Positions 10,026 through 21,688 are shown, counted from the stretch's first letter. The stretch is 64,000 nucleotides of DNA from Aspidiotus rigidus (GCA_035079385.1 JAVHKY010000082.1:868001-932000); one strand, 5' to 3'. Numbers and translations are program-made. Notes: generated by a model from the sequence alone, not told the origin.

Positions 10026-11082
10026 AGATATTAGAGCTGCCTGGTGGTAGAAGTGGTCCTCCATTGACTAAAACAGTCTCACAGCCAACAGAATAAATTA
10101 TGAATTCTTATCAAAAGTGATATTTTCCTAATTGAAATTATTGGAAGTCCAGACTCCATAATAACAATACTCTTCATTTATGCCAAATTTATCGTATCTC
10201 TTCTTGATAATCGGAAAAAAAAGGTGAAAATATTGTAATAGTCCCAAATAAATTGAATGACGTGAAAATTCAGGTGGATAATGGTATATCAGTGTTACCA
10301 GAAAGAAAAAACAAAGAAATATATACGTTTACAACACTTCTACCCTCAGAAACAACACTGGGAAATGTTTTTTTGTCCTCCTGAAAAATTAGATAAAATG
10401 GACTTACAATGGTTTCTTAATAGGCCGTCAAAGAGTCCACATTTTTTCAAGTTCTACCTCCTATTATATATGGTACAAAGTCATAATTTTCCAAATCATG
10501 GCTTAAGAGCTGAAATTTTTCAAGTCCCCCACTCATCTTATAGATCGAGAGTCAAAATTTTTCTAAGCCTGTAACTATTTAACCTACATTAGATTGATGA
10601 TGTCAAAGCCAGACGCGCTTGCGGAGAATGTCCTCCAACAAAAAAGATAGCGGGTTCCCCGCTCATAATGTGAAAAACAAGGGTGGAGAAAAGAGGGTTT
10701 CCCACTAAGCATTATACGACATGTACAAAAGGACCAAGTTTGTTCAAACAGAAGGAGTTGTGGAGAAGCGGGTTATTTGCTCAGGTGAGCACTAATATTG
10801 TGCCGTGCGAGAAGAGATTTGAAAATCTGAGTTAAAGTATAGGTGGTGGATGCCAGAAAAAAAATTGGTATCTATCTTAAACAGGGCATCTAATTTCCTG
10901 TTGAGCACAACCCAGCCAATTCTTATCAAGTTTCCACAGCGTCACTCGGGTGTTGTTGAGTTTCTTTGGTTCCCATACAAATGTAATGGAAGGATATATC
11001 GCTCTTTGTGAATTCAACTTACAGTACCAAAGTTGGATCAGATCTTTCCCGGTAGAAGCAAGAAGAAATAAAATTATAAATT
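10026..11082. other. No gene recognised; diverged 45-bp family at 10440-10570
   Basis: 10440-10570 contains words of the 45-bp minisatellite (TCAAGTCCCCCACTCATCTT, GATCGAGAGTCAAAATTTTT), diverged and not tandem. The rest is unassigned. Confidence 0.4.
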
Positions 11083-12060
11083 ACTAGCGGTTGGCGACGC
11101 GCCTCCGGCGCGCCTGACCGCTAGCTGTGTTTTGAGTAGATATCTGTGTTTTATAGGTATCTGTATCTTGTAGGTATGTGTGTTTTGTAGGTATCTTGGA
11201 ATTCAGATGAATTTTTAAAAAAGAAACAGTGCAGTGGAAAGAGTTTTGCAAAATTCACTACTATTCAGTTCAAAAATAAGAAAATAGACACCAAAAACTG
11301 CGACTGTACTTATAAAAATATATCAAAGTTCCGAGTCGCACAAAAATAAAATCACCAAATTGAATTTTTTACACACTAATTCACTTGAGAGCTGACTTAA
11401 CGCGTGAAGCCTGTATTCATCGCAGCAGAATACAGACAAATCCATTGACATTTTGCCAGTCCCTAAGAAAACATACGGACAACAGGTAAAAAAAAGGGTA
11501 ATTTCCGCTAGCCCATACGCAGTGCGCACCGTGTCTAGACATTGGTTCTTGTATGAGATACCGGATGTAAAATCCTTTATGTAGGTGTTTTTAAAACTGT
11601 GAATAAAATAACTTACTGTACTTAGTATGGAAGTACAGCGAATACTGTAGTCACAAAATTTCCTCCTAAAAATCTGGAACCGGGCTCATTCGAAAGGAAA
11701 TTACAGGGGCTACAATTTTTGTTCTCTTCAATTTTTCATAAAAATGAGTTATACTCGAGTTATCACAATAATTCAATTCTCGAAACTGCGCCACTCAACG
11801 CGCGTAGGTCTAACGTACATGGCAAGCTACACCACCACGTTTTTTTATATTGAAAAAAGTCATTGTTTTCGCCCTTTTTTGAAATTACTCAGCACCTCCC
11901 CGTCAAATTTTTATTTTTATGAGTCTATGTGCTGCTCTGGGATGAGGACAATATATCCTGAAAGTTTGAAAGCGATCGGCCCAGTAGTTCTCGAGTTATA
12001 AACGGACAGGACGACAGACAGACAGACAGACGGACAAACTTTCTGCTTTATATATTAGAT
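11083..12060 (+). mobile_element. Dispersed repeat family, copy 2 (full-length candidate, 978 bp)
   Basis: It starts ACTAGCGGTTGGCGACGCGC, like copy 1, and carries the same GGCGCGCC palindrome and the TAAAAATCTGG...ATGAGTTATACTC block. It ends in a CAGACAGACAGACGGAC run (about 12015-12033) and CTTTATATATTAGAT. This 3' architecture occurs in several insect non-autonomous repeats, but I cannot fix the class. A partial third copy lies at 16697-16790. Confidence 0.6.
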
Positions 12061-12286
12061 AAAAAAAACCGCTCGAATGAACCAAAGATTTGGACCTGCG
12101 TCAGTCCGCGTGGAAATCTGGGGGTAGGGGGAAATCCCCCCCCCCCTAAAACCTCTCAAAAACCCCCCCAAAAAAAAAATCTGTAGTTTCTGGAAGAGAA
12201 TGTAAAAAAAATCAGGAAAAGAGTAACTTGCACTAGAATCATTCTGAAGTCATTCAAAAGAGAGCTATTTTACAAACTGAACAGAA
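12061..12286. other. Low-complexity poly-C / poly-A stretch
   Basis: Contains a long C run (about 12137-12147), a second C run, and A runs. No coding feature. Such runs are prone to assembly and base-call errors. Confidence 0.7.
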
Positions 12287-12397
12287 CTTCTTCTTCTTCT
12301 TCCTTCTTCCTCCTTCTTCCTCTTTTTTCTTTTTCTTTTTCTTTCTATCTTCTTCTGTCTTCTTCTTCCTTCTTCTTCTTCCTTCTTCTTCTTCTTC
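12287..12397 (+). repeat. CTT-rich microsatellite (pyrimidine tract)
   Basis: About 110 bp made almost only of C and T, mostly CTT with CCTT and CTTTTT interruptions. It is a strong pyrimidine/purine strand asymmetry. Confidence 0.95.
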
Positions 12398-13435
12398 AAT
12401 ACCCCCCCCTCCAAGGTATCAATGATTCCGAGCGAGACGGGAGCAATTGGAGGAAAATGTGTAGAAAAATGTCGACATCCAAGCTATAGAGGGGAATGGG
12501 GCTGGAGAAAATTAATACCACATTGACCTTTGTCAGATTTGAATAATTTTGATCCTGACCTACATTGAGAACACAGCTAGCTATAAGTTTGTTTAATTTC
12601 AATAAAGCTAATTGATATTCCTTAAATTTTCTTCTATTTCCAGGTTTGAAGTGTTCCAGTCGGTGAGTGATTCAAAACCTTTTATTGCGAGACACATATC
12701 AGAGTGACGAAGAAGTGTGAGAAATTAATTGAAAACAAATCATTTTGTTTTATATTACAAAGAAGTGTAAGAAATTAATAGAAAACAAATTGTTTTACGA
12801 GAGATTTCAAAAAAAGGAAGGTGGAATTTGGGATTTTTTATGTATTTTGTCTTCTACTACTCGCAGGTTTCTTTCTGCATGATAGTTATCTGGTTATCTT
12901 CCGAGAGCAGTCAGCTGACCTGCATTTCCTACGGGGCTCTCGACTTTTTGTTTCGATTCAGTGTTTACACTGCATCGACATGATTTGTTAAGATTTCACG
13001 ATCTTACATATATATATGTGAAGGAGGACAGCATTGCACTATGTCCATCACATTATTTAGATGTATAATAAGGACTTGGTATTGAGGCATTGTAATGTAT
13101 CAGATAAGCTTTGTATGGAGGGAGTCAACGGGGGAAGTTGGAGTATTAATTATAAACAATTTAGCATATTATATGTGGATGAGCTTTATATGGTGGAAGG
13201 CAAAGTGGGACTTGAAATTTTGACAGACAGCTTAGTGTGAACCTAGTTATGTTAGCAATATGTAGACTATTAGTAAGGTTGCAAATTATATGAAAATGCA
13301 TTTAGTTTTTGAAGCAGCATATCCGACATCTAACCAATTTTCTATAAGTTTCATGTCCTGTAGGGCCTACATACCAAAATTATAAATCCATATTTTTGCA
13401 TATTTCATAATAAATGCATATTTGATACATAAATG
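12398..13435. other. No gene recognised; 50-bp direct repeat inside
   Basis: A 37-bp word (AGAAGTGTGAGAAATTAATT, continuing GAAAACAAAT) at 12711 recurs with few changes at 12761, a 50-bp step. The remainder is AT-rich and unassigned. Confidence 0.5.
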
Positions 13436-13635
13436 GAAATTCAAAATTAGCGTTGAATTTCGGTTAGGATAGAACTATCGGGTATCATTTTTAGTCGCCA
13501 GAGATTTTTTTCTGATGAAAATTAAGTTTTGCATAGGAAGCGATAGTTTCGAATTTTCGAAATTGTGATTTGTAGTCATGTTTTTCTGCTGAGTCAGCAT
13601 AAAATTCGTGATCTGCGTTAAATTTTGGTTAGGAT
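13436..13635 (+). repeat. Isolated satellite A monomer, interrupted
   Basis: A little over one A monomer (TTTTTAGTCGCCAGAGATTT, TGCATAGGAAGCGATAG, ATCTGCGTTAAATTTTGG). It stops at GGTTAGGAT, exactly where the 13636-16946 element starts, so that element probably inserted into it. The right half of the monomer is not found at 16947. Confidence 0.85.
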
Positions 13636-14322
13636 CACGGTACATTATAGAGGTATGGACACGAGCGTATTCTCGCTGTATAAAATGTTGTCCCACATTA
13701 TGTCGCTGCGCCGTAACGTGTCACTAGATCGCGTTGTAAGTACATGTACGCTTATGGAAGATTCCTGATTTTTTTGTTTCTTCTTGTAATATCTCGATAA
13801 ATATGATATTAATGAAAAAATTGAAGAGAAGAAAACTTGTAGCCTATAAAATTTCCTTTAAAATGAACACTCACTCAGAACATCATATTGAAGGTATAAA
13901 TGCTAAAAATTAGTTTTAAAATGAGTATCTTTCTAGAACATTGTATAGAAGGTAGCGATGCTCAGAACTAGTTTGTAAACACGTTCAAGAACCAAATTAG
14001 GCCTACAGTTTCTATCTAGCAAAGTTTAATCGAGATTCAAGTGGTAAGTTAGACTTGATGACTCCAAAAAATTGATAGCCAGATAAAATAGAGGTTTCCA
14101 CCTATTGTTCAAGTGTCAATAATGATTTTGAAAGTATTTTGGATACAAATTAGGGCGTTTGCCGTTCTTCAAGACTTTGGTTTTGTTATTAGGGAAATTC
14201 AGCAGAATTTTATATAAATTTATAAGGAATGGACAAATAAACGGCAAACGCTTTTGCAATCAACCTCAGAACTATATTTTTATATTACACTAGCTACCCA
14301 AAGAATTCAAACTTTTTGAAGA

Positions 14323-14660
14323 TTGCTGAGCTGAAATTACCCCGGTATCTTGTAATTGAATTTTGAACGCTGAGTTCAATGTCGTTCTCAGTTTTGTGAT
14401 AGGACGTCTCAATTTTTTGTATTCGCATGAAATATTCACGTTTATTCGCAGCGCGTTGTTACGGAGAAGCGTTCCTTCTATCGATAGCCGATACTTCAGG
14501 TATCGAGAAGTTTGTGTTACGTTCTGCAACAACGCGATGCGAATAAACGTGAATATTTCACGCGAATACGAAAAATTGAGAAGTCCTATCAAAAAACTGA
14601 AAACGTTATTAAATTCAGCGTTCAAAATTCATTTTCAATTAGATAATTTCAGCTCAGCAA
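14323..14660. repeat. 338-bp palindrome (fold-back element)
   Basis: TTGCTGAGCTGAAATTA at the left end is mirrored by TAATTTCAGCTCAGCAA at the right end. The two arms of about 165 bp stay similar to the centre near 14491. Both strands therefore translate into nearly the same peptide (MNAEFN, LNF-YS-EIFTFIR), which is a symmetry artefact and not a gene. Confidence 0.85.
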
Positions 14661-15141
14661 TTTTTATGCTGTTGGGATATAGTGTTATGAGCTACCTATG
14701 TAGCTGAAAAAGTAAATAAACTTACAACGTAGGCCCTAGGTATTTAATTCAATCACGGATTCAAATTGAAAAACATACGAGTATAATTTAAAGGAACCTC
14801 ATTTAGGACATCAAGGTTGTTCTGCACAGAGCCTACAGATTCATGTAAGGTGAACAAATTTCCTTTCTTTCAACCATTGAGTTGGATGAATGAATTCAAA
14901 AACTATTTGAGAAGGGTTACCAAAATTTTGCATTTACTATTCATATTTTTTTTATTTCTTCGCCAGCTATAATTAGGTATATCGCATTGAAATTGAAATA
15001 AAATGCCAAGTCTTGAGAAGTGTGTTTGAGAAGAACTCTCAAATTGTAATTGCAAAAAGTTGCAAGGACCAACAATGCCTGATAGAGGAAGAATGAAAAT
15101 TTTCCTTTTTTGAAGAGTTCTCAGGATAAATTGGATACCAA

Positions 15142-15393
15142 TTGGACCCTAATAAGCAAAACTCGACCAAGCGACAATCACGTAGTTTCGTGATATTTAG
15201 ACTTAAAGGAAATTGGTTACTTAAAAATAGATGGAGGTTGATATTTTCAATTCATAATTATTCGACGAGTATTGCGTTTCCAGTTTTTTAATCAGCACCG
15301 TTGGAAAGTGCTCGTTGAGCTCTTTCCAACGGTGTATATAACTCCAAAATCTCAAAAATGTCGCTTGGTCGAGTTTTGCTTATTAGGGTCCAA
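15142..15393. mobile_element. 252-bp MITE with 34-bp perfect inverted repeats
   Basis: 15142-15175 (starts TTGGACCCTAATAAGCAAAA) is the exact reverse complement of 15360-15393. AATT lies at both outer junctions, so the duplicated target may be AATT or part of it. A second hairpin lies inside (CCGTTGGAAAG ... CTTTCCAACGG, about 15299-15333). No coding capacity. Confidence 0.85.
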
Positions 15394-16129
15394 TTATTCA
15401 CACAGCTAGATAATATTTCATGAGATGCTTGCAAATTGAAGAGGCCGTTCCATGTCTACTATGTGAAAAATGAAAGAGATTTCAAGAGAAGAGAGAGGGT
15501 TTTCCACAGGACATATTGCAGTCATTTGCTATTTTCCATTCCAGTACCGGTATGTTTCAAATTGGGAAGTAGTTTCAAATTTCAATTCATCTCTCTTTTT
15601 CTTATTCAATGAAGGCTTAGGTACCTACTCTGTTGTTTTTAGATACGTACCTGAATATTAAAAACAAACCTTTTTTGTAGCCCTGTGGAGCCTTGTTTAA
15701 TGGTAAGTATAATAATAAGTAATTCGGTAACAAGTTGCATAGTCTACCTAAGTATACGTTCAACTTCAATATTTCTTATAATTCTTACAATTGAGAAAAT
15801 TATAATCATTCGATAAAATTCAGAAAAAAAAATGTAGGTATCGATTTATTCTTAGTTGGAATGTAGCTTTAGATTCTTTCTTCTTCTTTCGCAAAATATT
15901 TTTACCACGGCATTTTATTGCAGATGAATTATTTTTTTCAGCTCAATCAGCGAATTGTAATATTATTTATCACAAATACTCAGAAATAAACGTAAACAAA
16001 GAAACTCAACGTCTCCCTGTCTTTCTGAAAGAAAAAACGCATTACCAATGCATATCCTGAGTTCCGTGCGCGCTGGTTACAATTTAACCACTGGCATTTC
16101 TCATCATTCAATTTAAAACGCAATCACTG

Positions 16130-16669
16130 TGCCGCAAGAGGGGGCGCAAATCATTCATTTTCGAATCGAATCATGATTTAAAATCCTTTTTTGATGATTC
16201 GTGATTTGTATTCGAATCATTTTGAAAACTGGAAAATGATTTATGACTTGTGATTCGAATCAATTCCTGAACAGTCGAATAATTTTCGAATATTTTTCGA
16301 ATCTTTCGCGAATCAAACAGAAATCCGCCGTTCAAAATAGAATGAATGTATCTGCATATTTACGCCTAAAATTGCAAACAAATTTTTCAACGTGATTTGA
16401 AAGAGATTCGATTCAAATCCTTTTCGAATCAAAAAATCTTTTGAAATGATTTGATATGGATTTGAATCGAATCTTTTTCGAATCACAGATCATTGTCTCC
16501 AGGTGATTCGGATTTGATTCGAAATTGATTCAACTCATTTTCATGGTGATTGATTTAGAATCATTTACTTCTGAACGATTTATGATTCGTCATTCGAATC
16601 TTTAAGAAAAGCGACTGATTTGTGATTCGAATCACTTTTTAATGATTCGCGCCCACTCTTGCTGTGGCG
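16130..16669. repeat. GATTCGAATC-rich inverted-repeat element
   Basis: The ends are imperfect inverted repeats (TGCCGCAAGAGGGGGCGCAA at left; the right end reversed reads CAGCAAGAGTGGGCGCGAAT). Between them the palindrome GATTCGAATC and one-base variants (ATTCGAATC, TTCGAATC, GATTTGAATC) recur many times at irregular spacing in an otherwise AT-rich background. No coding capacity. Confidence 0.65.
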
Positions 16670-16994
16670 ATCACTAACGATAAGCCCAAAGTCATTAAAG
16701 CCTATATGAAAGGAAATTTTATGGGCTACAACTTTTTTTCTCTCCAATTTTTCGAATAATCGAATATTTGTCGAGATATTATAAAAATAAGAGAACAAAT
16801 CGTGAATTCTCCATAAGCGTACATGTATTTAGCCACGTTGATTGACGACAAAGCTTACAACGCGCTCTAGTATCACAATCATGAAACAGCGACAAAACGA
16901 CGGACAAGATTTCCGTTTTGTGTCCATACCTCTATAATGTACCGTGTGTAAATAGTGTATATATTTTCAAAGGGTACCTAAGTTACAGTTTTGT

Positions 16995-17350
16995 ATTGGG
17001 ATGTTAACCTAAGTTGCGTAAGTTGGTAGCCGTATTCGAAGATGTGGGGGATGATTTTAACGTACCATGCTTCATGATGCGGACTTTGCGATTTTCAAAC
17101 ACGATTTAAATGATTACAATTTGTATTATCGAAAAATTATGTCCTATAATTTGTTTAAACACTTCAAAAGAATCGATAACTGAAAGAAGTAATTCTAATA
17201 ATGAAGTATTGAGTCACCTACGACTAATTGAAAATCTCGATTCTCATGGCCAAATATATTGAACGTAAAATCGTCACCCAGAAATTTAAGCGAGTGCGGC
17301 GAGAGAGGAAGGCGATTCTAGCGCTACCAAACATAGGTTAACATCCCAAT
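16995..17350. mobile_element. 356-bp element with 16-bp perfect inverted repeats
   Basis: ATTGGGATGTTAACCT at 16995-17010 and its exact reverse complement at 17335-17350. Weaker inverted similarity continues inward (GTTGGTAGCCG versus GTTTGGTAGCGC). MITE-like, no coding capacity. Confidence 0.6.
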
Positions 17351-19050
17351 CCTACGTACGCACGAACTCGTATTAGTTATAAGAGCAGCCCTGTCTGGCA
17401 ACGTTTAATAAGAAAAAAACCCTGGCGATGTAACTTCATGTGGACAATAGGAAGTCACTATATTTAGACAAGATGAACTGCGCGACTGCAGGAAACTGGT
17501 TCCGAGTCTGTTGGTGTTAAACAGCGGATATAACACACAACCTCTTGTATTATTTGAACGCACTATTTAGTAGGGGTGGACAGCTAAGAAGAAAGGCTGT
17601 AGACAAGTTAGCAGGGATGCCATCGGAAATACAATAGGTGTGATTTCTCTATTTTCGACTGCATCGAGACGTACGACGTAGACAGTATTCTAGTGCTGTA
17701 ATACGGTGTAGTACGTTATATTTGCGTTGCCTGTGTGTTAAAAACGTGGTAAACTTGTAATATTGCGTGTTAAGTGATTATTTGACTATTTGGTGAGTAG
17801 TCACTGACTCTTTTTCTTGGATTATTAATCGTAACTATTATGATGTAGTTAAGCGTCAAATAGGTGTCGTCTATAATCCTAATGAGAGAAGAGAAAACTG
17901 TGAACGCATTGTTATTGATGTTAATTCCGAATTAGGGAACCCAGTGCACACGAATGATGATTCAGAATACAATGCAATGTTTTCAGGACGTCGTAAAGGC
18001 GTGTCCGGTGGTTTTCTACAGTGGTCAATGTGGTGGACCTTTAGGCGTAGAGTACGCACCTGTAAATCAAGTTTGAGCGGAGAACGAGTCTTGTCTTAGG
18101 GTTGAATCGGGATTTCCCAGAGGGGGTATTGGTTATCGGAGGAAGTGTGTGATCTTCTCCAGGATGGTAACATTACCTGAGTGAAATCTCTCGATGGTGT
18201 TCTTTTGGAACGGTTCTCAGTGTGACGCTGTGAACCGGGGTCCTCACGGTGCTGATGCCGAAGGACGGGACTCTCTGGTGCTGACTCCAGAGAGTGATTC
18301 TCGCGGTGCTGACTCCGGAGAATGATCTTGTTGATGGTGCCCGGCCAGGTACAGAATGCGGGCCGACGGGTCCAGGTCATTGCTGTCGGCCAGGAGGCAG
18401 GTGTCGATGGACAGGTGGGATGCCGGTCCTGAAGATACCAAGGGCTGGATCACAAATCTGATGCTGGGGCCGGCCAACCTCAGATAAGGTGGTAGTGTGA
18501 AGGTTCTTCCAGTTGTTTAGACAGTACAGTGGCATTTGGGCTCTGTACCCGTGCTCGGGGACTCGTTGCTCATTTGAGGTCGGACTAGTAGCCAGCTAAA
18601 GTGGTTTTGTGTATTCCCTGCTTGAGGGGAAGGAGAATTGTGATACATTAGCTGGTGAAGGTCGACGTGAGAAGTATTTTGGTGCACTGGTAGTAAAAGG
18701 CAGTTATTGATTGTGGTTTTAAGAAAAAGAGCTCACCCTCGTTTATTTTCCAGGTTATTGGAAATATTATTGGAAAGGAGTTGAAAATATTATAAACAGG
18801 TAATTAAGAGTAGGTTTATGTATGTTAAGTTGCCTGTAAGGTAAATGTAGGTGTCTGTGTGATGCGGGTAGCCTATAGATATCTTACACGTGGTCCTCAT
18901 CGTGTTCGAATAGTCATACTTGACTAATTGCATCTTTTCATGTTTGACCTTGCATTTTCGGATGAGCGAAAGAAAGATTGAGTGAATGAACGAATGTAGT
19001 ATCTCCAGTAGCAATTGTATCGGTGCAGCGAAGTGTTTATACGGTGATCG
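17351..19050. other. No gene recognised; GC-richer block, possible untranslated exons
   Basis: 18100-18480 is GC-richer and holds short internal repeats (GGTGCTGACTCC, GAGAGTGATTCT / GAGAATGATCTT). TTTATTTTCCAG at about 18752 and AACAGGTAATT at about 18797 have the form of a splice acceptor and donor around a small block, and GGTGAGTAG occurs at about 17790. These could be transcript-leader exons of the MULE-type gene downstream, but chance cannot be excluded. Confidence 0.3.
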
Positions 19051-19056
19051 TTGAAA

Positions 19057-19718
19057 ATGTCGAAAATGTTAAGTAAACGCGGAACAGAACTGAAAGTTGT
19101 CGACGGATACAAACTGAGGTTTCATAAATTCCTCGCGAATGACGTAGAACGGTGGGTCTGTCGTATCCAGTCACTCGGTCTTACTAAGATGTATAGGAGC
19201 AAAACAGCGGAGGGGTCTTACCTACGTGTATTTTCGGGCTGCCATTCCTGGTTCCAACTGACATGGAAAACTTTTTCGAGCAAGAACTCCAAACGAAGGA
19301 ACCCAACCATCCTGCGGTGAAGGAATTCTCCAAGTATGTATACGAGAACTACGTGCGACCCGGTGCCCTCTTCCCCCCTTACCTATGGGCAAGCTACTCT
19401 TCCAGCATAGCAAGAACAACTAACGCGTGCGAGTCGTTCAACAGTAAACTCAATGGACAGTTCTATCACGCTCATCCCAATATTTATTTATTCAATCATC
19501 GACGCCCTATTGGAGATTCAAGAGAGAACGTATTCAAAAATGTTGTCTGTCCACATCAAGAAAATGTCTAAGAAGAGCGCGCTGAAGCAGCAATATATTC
19601 GCGAGGCAATGGACGCATTTGAAGAGGGACGTATTGATAGATATGAATTTGTTAAGAAGGTGTCACGCAAGTTTTTAGTTAAGAAAATATGTTCACGAAC
19701 TACCTGTTTTGATTTGTA
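19057..19718 (+). pseudogene. FLYWCH / MULE-type transposase relic, internally deleted
   Basis: The first frame (ATG at 19057) gives SKRGTELKVVDGYKLRF and ERWVCR, matching the start of a FLYWCH zinc finger (RG-EL-V-DGY...W-C). From about 19263, in another frame, comes the C-terminal part of an insect MULE-type transposase: VKEFSKYVYENYV, ALFPPYLWASYSSS, ARTTNACESFNSKLN, FYHAHPNIYLF. Near 19495 the frame changes once more to IDALLEIQERTYSKM. The catalytic DDE core expected between finger and C-terminus is absent, so this is an internally deleted, frameshifted remnant. Domesticated FLYWCH-MULE genes exist in insects, but the frame changes argue against function here. Confidence 0.7.
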
Positions 19719-19725
19719 AATAAAA

Positions 19726-19940
19726 TTGGCCGCAATGTGGTTCCTTTTGTTTTTTCAGTTGGCCGCAATGTGGTTGCTTTTGTTTTTTCAGTGGGCCGCA
19801 ATCTGGTTCGTTTTGTTTTTTCAGTTGGCCGCAATCTGGTCGTGTTTCGTTTCTCAGTTGGCCGCAATATGGTCATCTTCGGGCCGCAAAATGGACGTTT
19901 TTTACACTTTGGGCCGCAATCTGGATTCAGCCGTTTTCCC
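19726..19940 (+). repeat. 33-bp minisatellite at the 3' end of the MULE relic
   Basis: TTGGCCGCAATGTGG and variants start at 19726, 19759, 19792, 19825 and 19858 (33-bp step). Two more diverged GGGCCGCAA words follow at about 19884 and 19912. The repeat starts 8 bp after the last stop codon of the relic (19716-19718). Many copies contain TTTTGTTTTTTCAG. Confidence 0.9.
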
Positions 19941-21688
19941 TACGCCCTAGGAGACCATCCCGCGACTAGCTCAGATCGGAATGTACCTATAATGAGTACA
20001 TCTTTGTGAGGGACGCAAGTAACTGAAGATAGACCACGGTCTGCTTTTGGTTCACTTTTTGAGATCACGTAGACTATACGAAATATCTTGATAATTGAGG
20101 ATAGCGTCGTCGTTGATGTAAGCTCCACTTACTTACCAAACTGAAGGAAATAGTTTGTCGTAACTTGTGACACAACTGATGATGGGATAACACCCGAAAG
20201 TACTCTTGAATAAGCAACTAATAAAGTAGATTTGTACAATTGAAAAATCCTTTTTCAATATTAGTGCTCTACTTACACCTCACTCACTTATTATGAGTTC
20301 CGATAATAATAATCATAAATCTAGTAGCTAAGAGTCTACCAAGATCGAGAGAATTATTTAAGAAACTGAACACCGCTCGCCATCGGGAATCTTTAACGAG
20401 CATACTAGAGGAACTGAAATAAAAACAATGACTGCACAAGTCAGTCGAAAGGGCCTACAGAAAGGGACTATGGGTAACCTGAAAATAATTTAGGAAGTGG
20501 GCCAAAAGATCATTCGCTGATAAATTTGCAGACCATTGAATCGCACCTAGATATAAACCACCTTCACGTCTAATTCCTAAATATCTGGGAGTTCTCTGAA
20601 AAAGAAATCACAATCGATCACTATCGACTCGAGAGAAAGAATTCCTACTCTTGGAATAGAACATAGGAGTACATATTTAACATATTCTAAGTGGATATAA
20701 ACTTTCCGGTCGAACCCGAAGTTCGCCTGCCTCCAGCCTAGGGATATCGTCTACCACATCGATAATAATTATGAAGTAACTTATTACTTGATCACGTCAA
20801 TATTACACTACGGTACTTCGAATTCAGGTAACTGTCGTCTCCTAATTCTCCTCCGTCAAGTGAAGCGAGTAACATATCATTGAGAAAAAGGAAGACTTTA
20901 TTTAGTTTGTCAGCTGTAATGATCCCATCATATATATTTTTTTTTTTTCGTAGATTCTATATCCTAAAAATAAGAAGAAAATTTTCCGAAACTCGTTCTT
21001 CTATGAAATTAAATAGTGGAAGTCGGCGAAAATTTTATTTTTATTTTTATGATCCTATCAGAAACTATTTAATTCGGAGGATAAATTTTGATCATGTGGT
21101 GCTAATAATATCTGAAAATGTGTCATCTTTATACTACAAAGCTGAGTGGACCACATATAGAAATGCGGAAGAAATACAGGCAAGCAGTGACAACGTTTTA
21201 CCACTTATTGTCATTCATCATGCCACCTGATGCTGGTTACTTCTTTTATATCTTCCCTGCAGGTAATTGCTACGTGTTTAACCACCGGTCTGAATAAGTA
21301 ACGTACGGCCGGGTTATGCAGCAATACGTGTACACAAGAGGCAAGATGCTAGTGGCCCACGTGTATCTCCGTATTGCTTTCATATGGCGATGTACAAAAT
21401 TACCACGTGTGTATATTGTGCAGGCACTTAAATTATAATCAGAAGTGTTGAAATTGTTCTTTAAAACACGCATGCATCGTAAGTACGTTTTTGCGAAACG
21501 ATTTTCAGTGACGTAGGTAACGATTTTCAGCGTTAGCACGGAGCGTGTGAAAAAAACGAAATAACGTCACCGATGATGTTTTACACACGGAAAACCGTTG
21601 CGAAAAAACTATGACGTAAAAATGCCGCACGAAAACGTATCCGATGTACAAATTTGTCTTCAAAGTATTTGTGTTTTAAAGCCTTGTA
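19941..21688. other. No gene recognised
   Basis: Scattered short open frames only; the longest (20880-21230, plus) has no recognisable domain. No RNA gene seen. Confidence 0.45.

Larger units (their letters stand above)
13636..16946. mobile_element. 3.3-kb element with 27-bp perfect terminal inverted repeats
   Basis: 13636-13662 (starts CACGGTACATTATAGAGG) is the exact reverse complement of 16920-16946. Imperfect inverted similarity continues inward for about 120 bp: CGCGTTGTAAG near 13731 and its complement near 16859, and ACATGTACGCTTATGG at about 13743-13758 with its complement at 16813-16828. No transposase ORF is present, so it is non-autonomous. It contains further fold-back elements (14323-14660, 15142-15393, 16130-16669) and a fragment of the 11083 family. 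I see no target duplication, and the right flank does not continue the interrupted A monomer, so one end may be rearranged. Confidence 0.65.

Noticed and set aside
14290..14707. Two overlapping open frames on opposite strands with almost the same peptide
   Set aside because: Produced by the 338-bp palindrome; symmetry makes both strands read alike.
18096..18477. Overlapping minus-strand frames with Ser/His/Arg-rich repeats
   Set aside because: They come from short internal repeats in a GC-richer block, occur in two frames at once, and match no domain I know.
20280..20880. Possible LINE endonuclease or RT fragment
   Set aside because: Some peptide stretches looked suggestive, but no endonuclease or RT motif could be placed in any frame.
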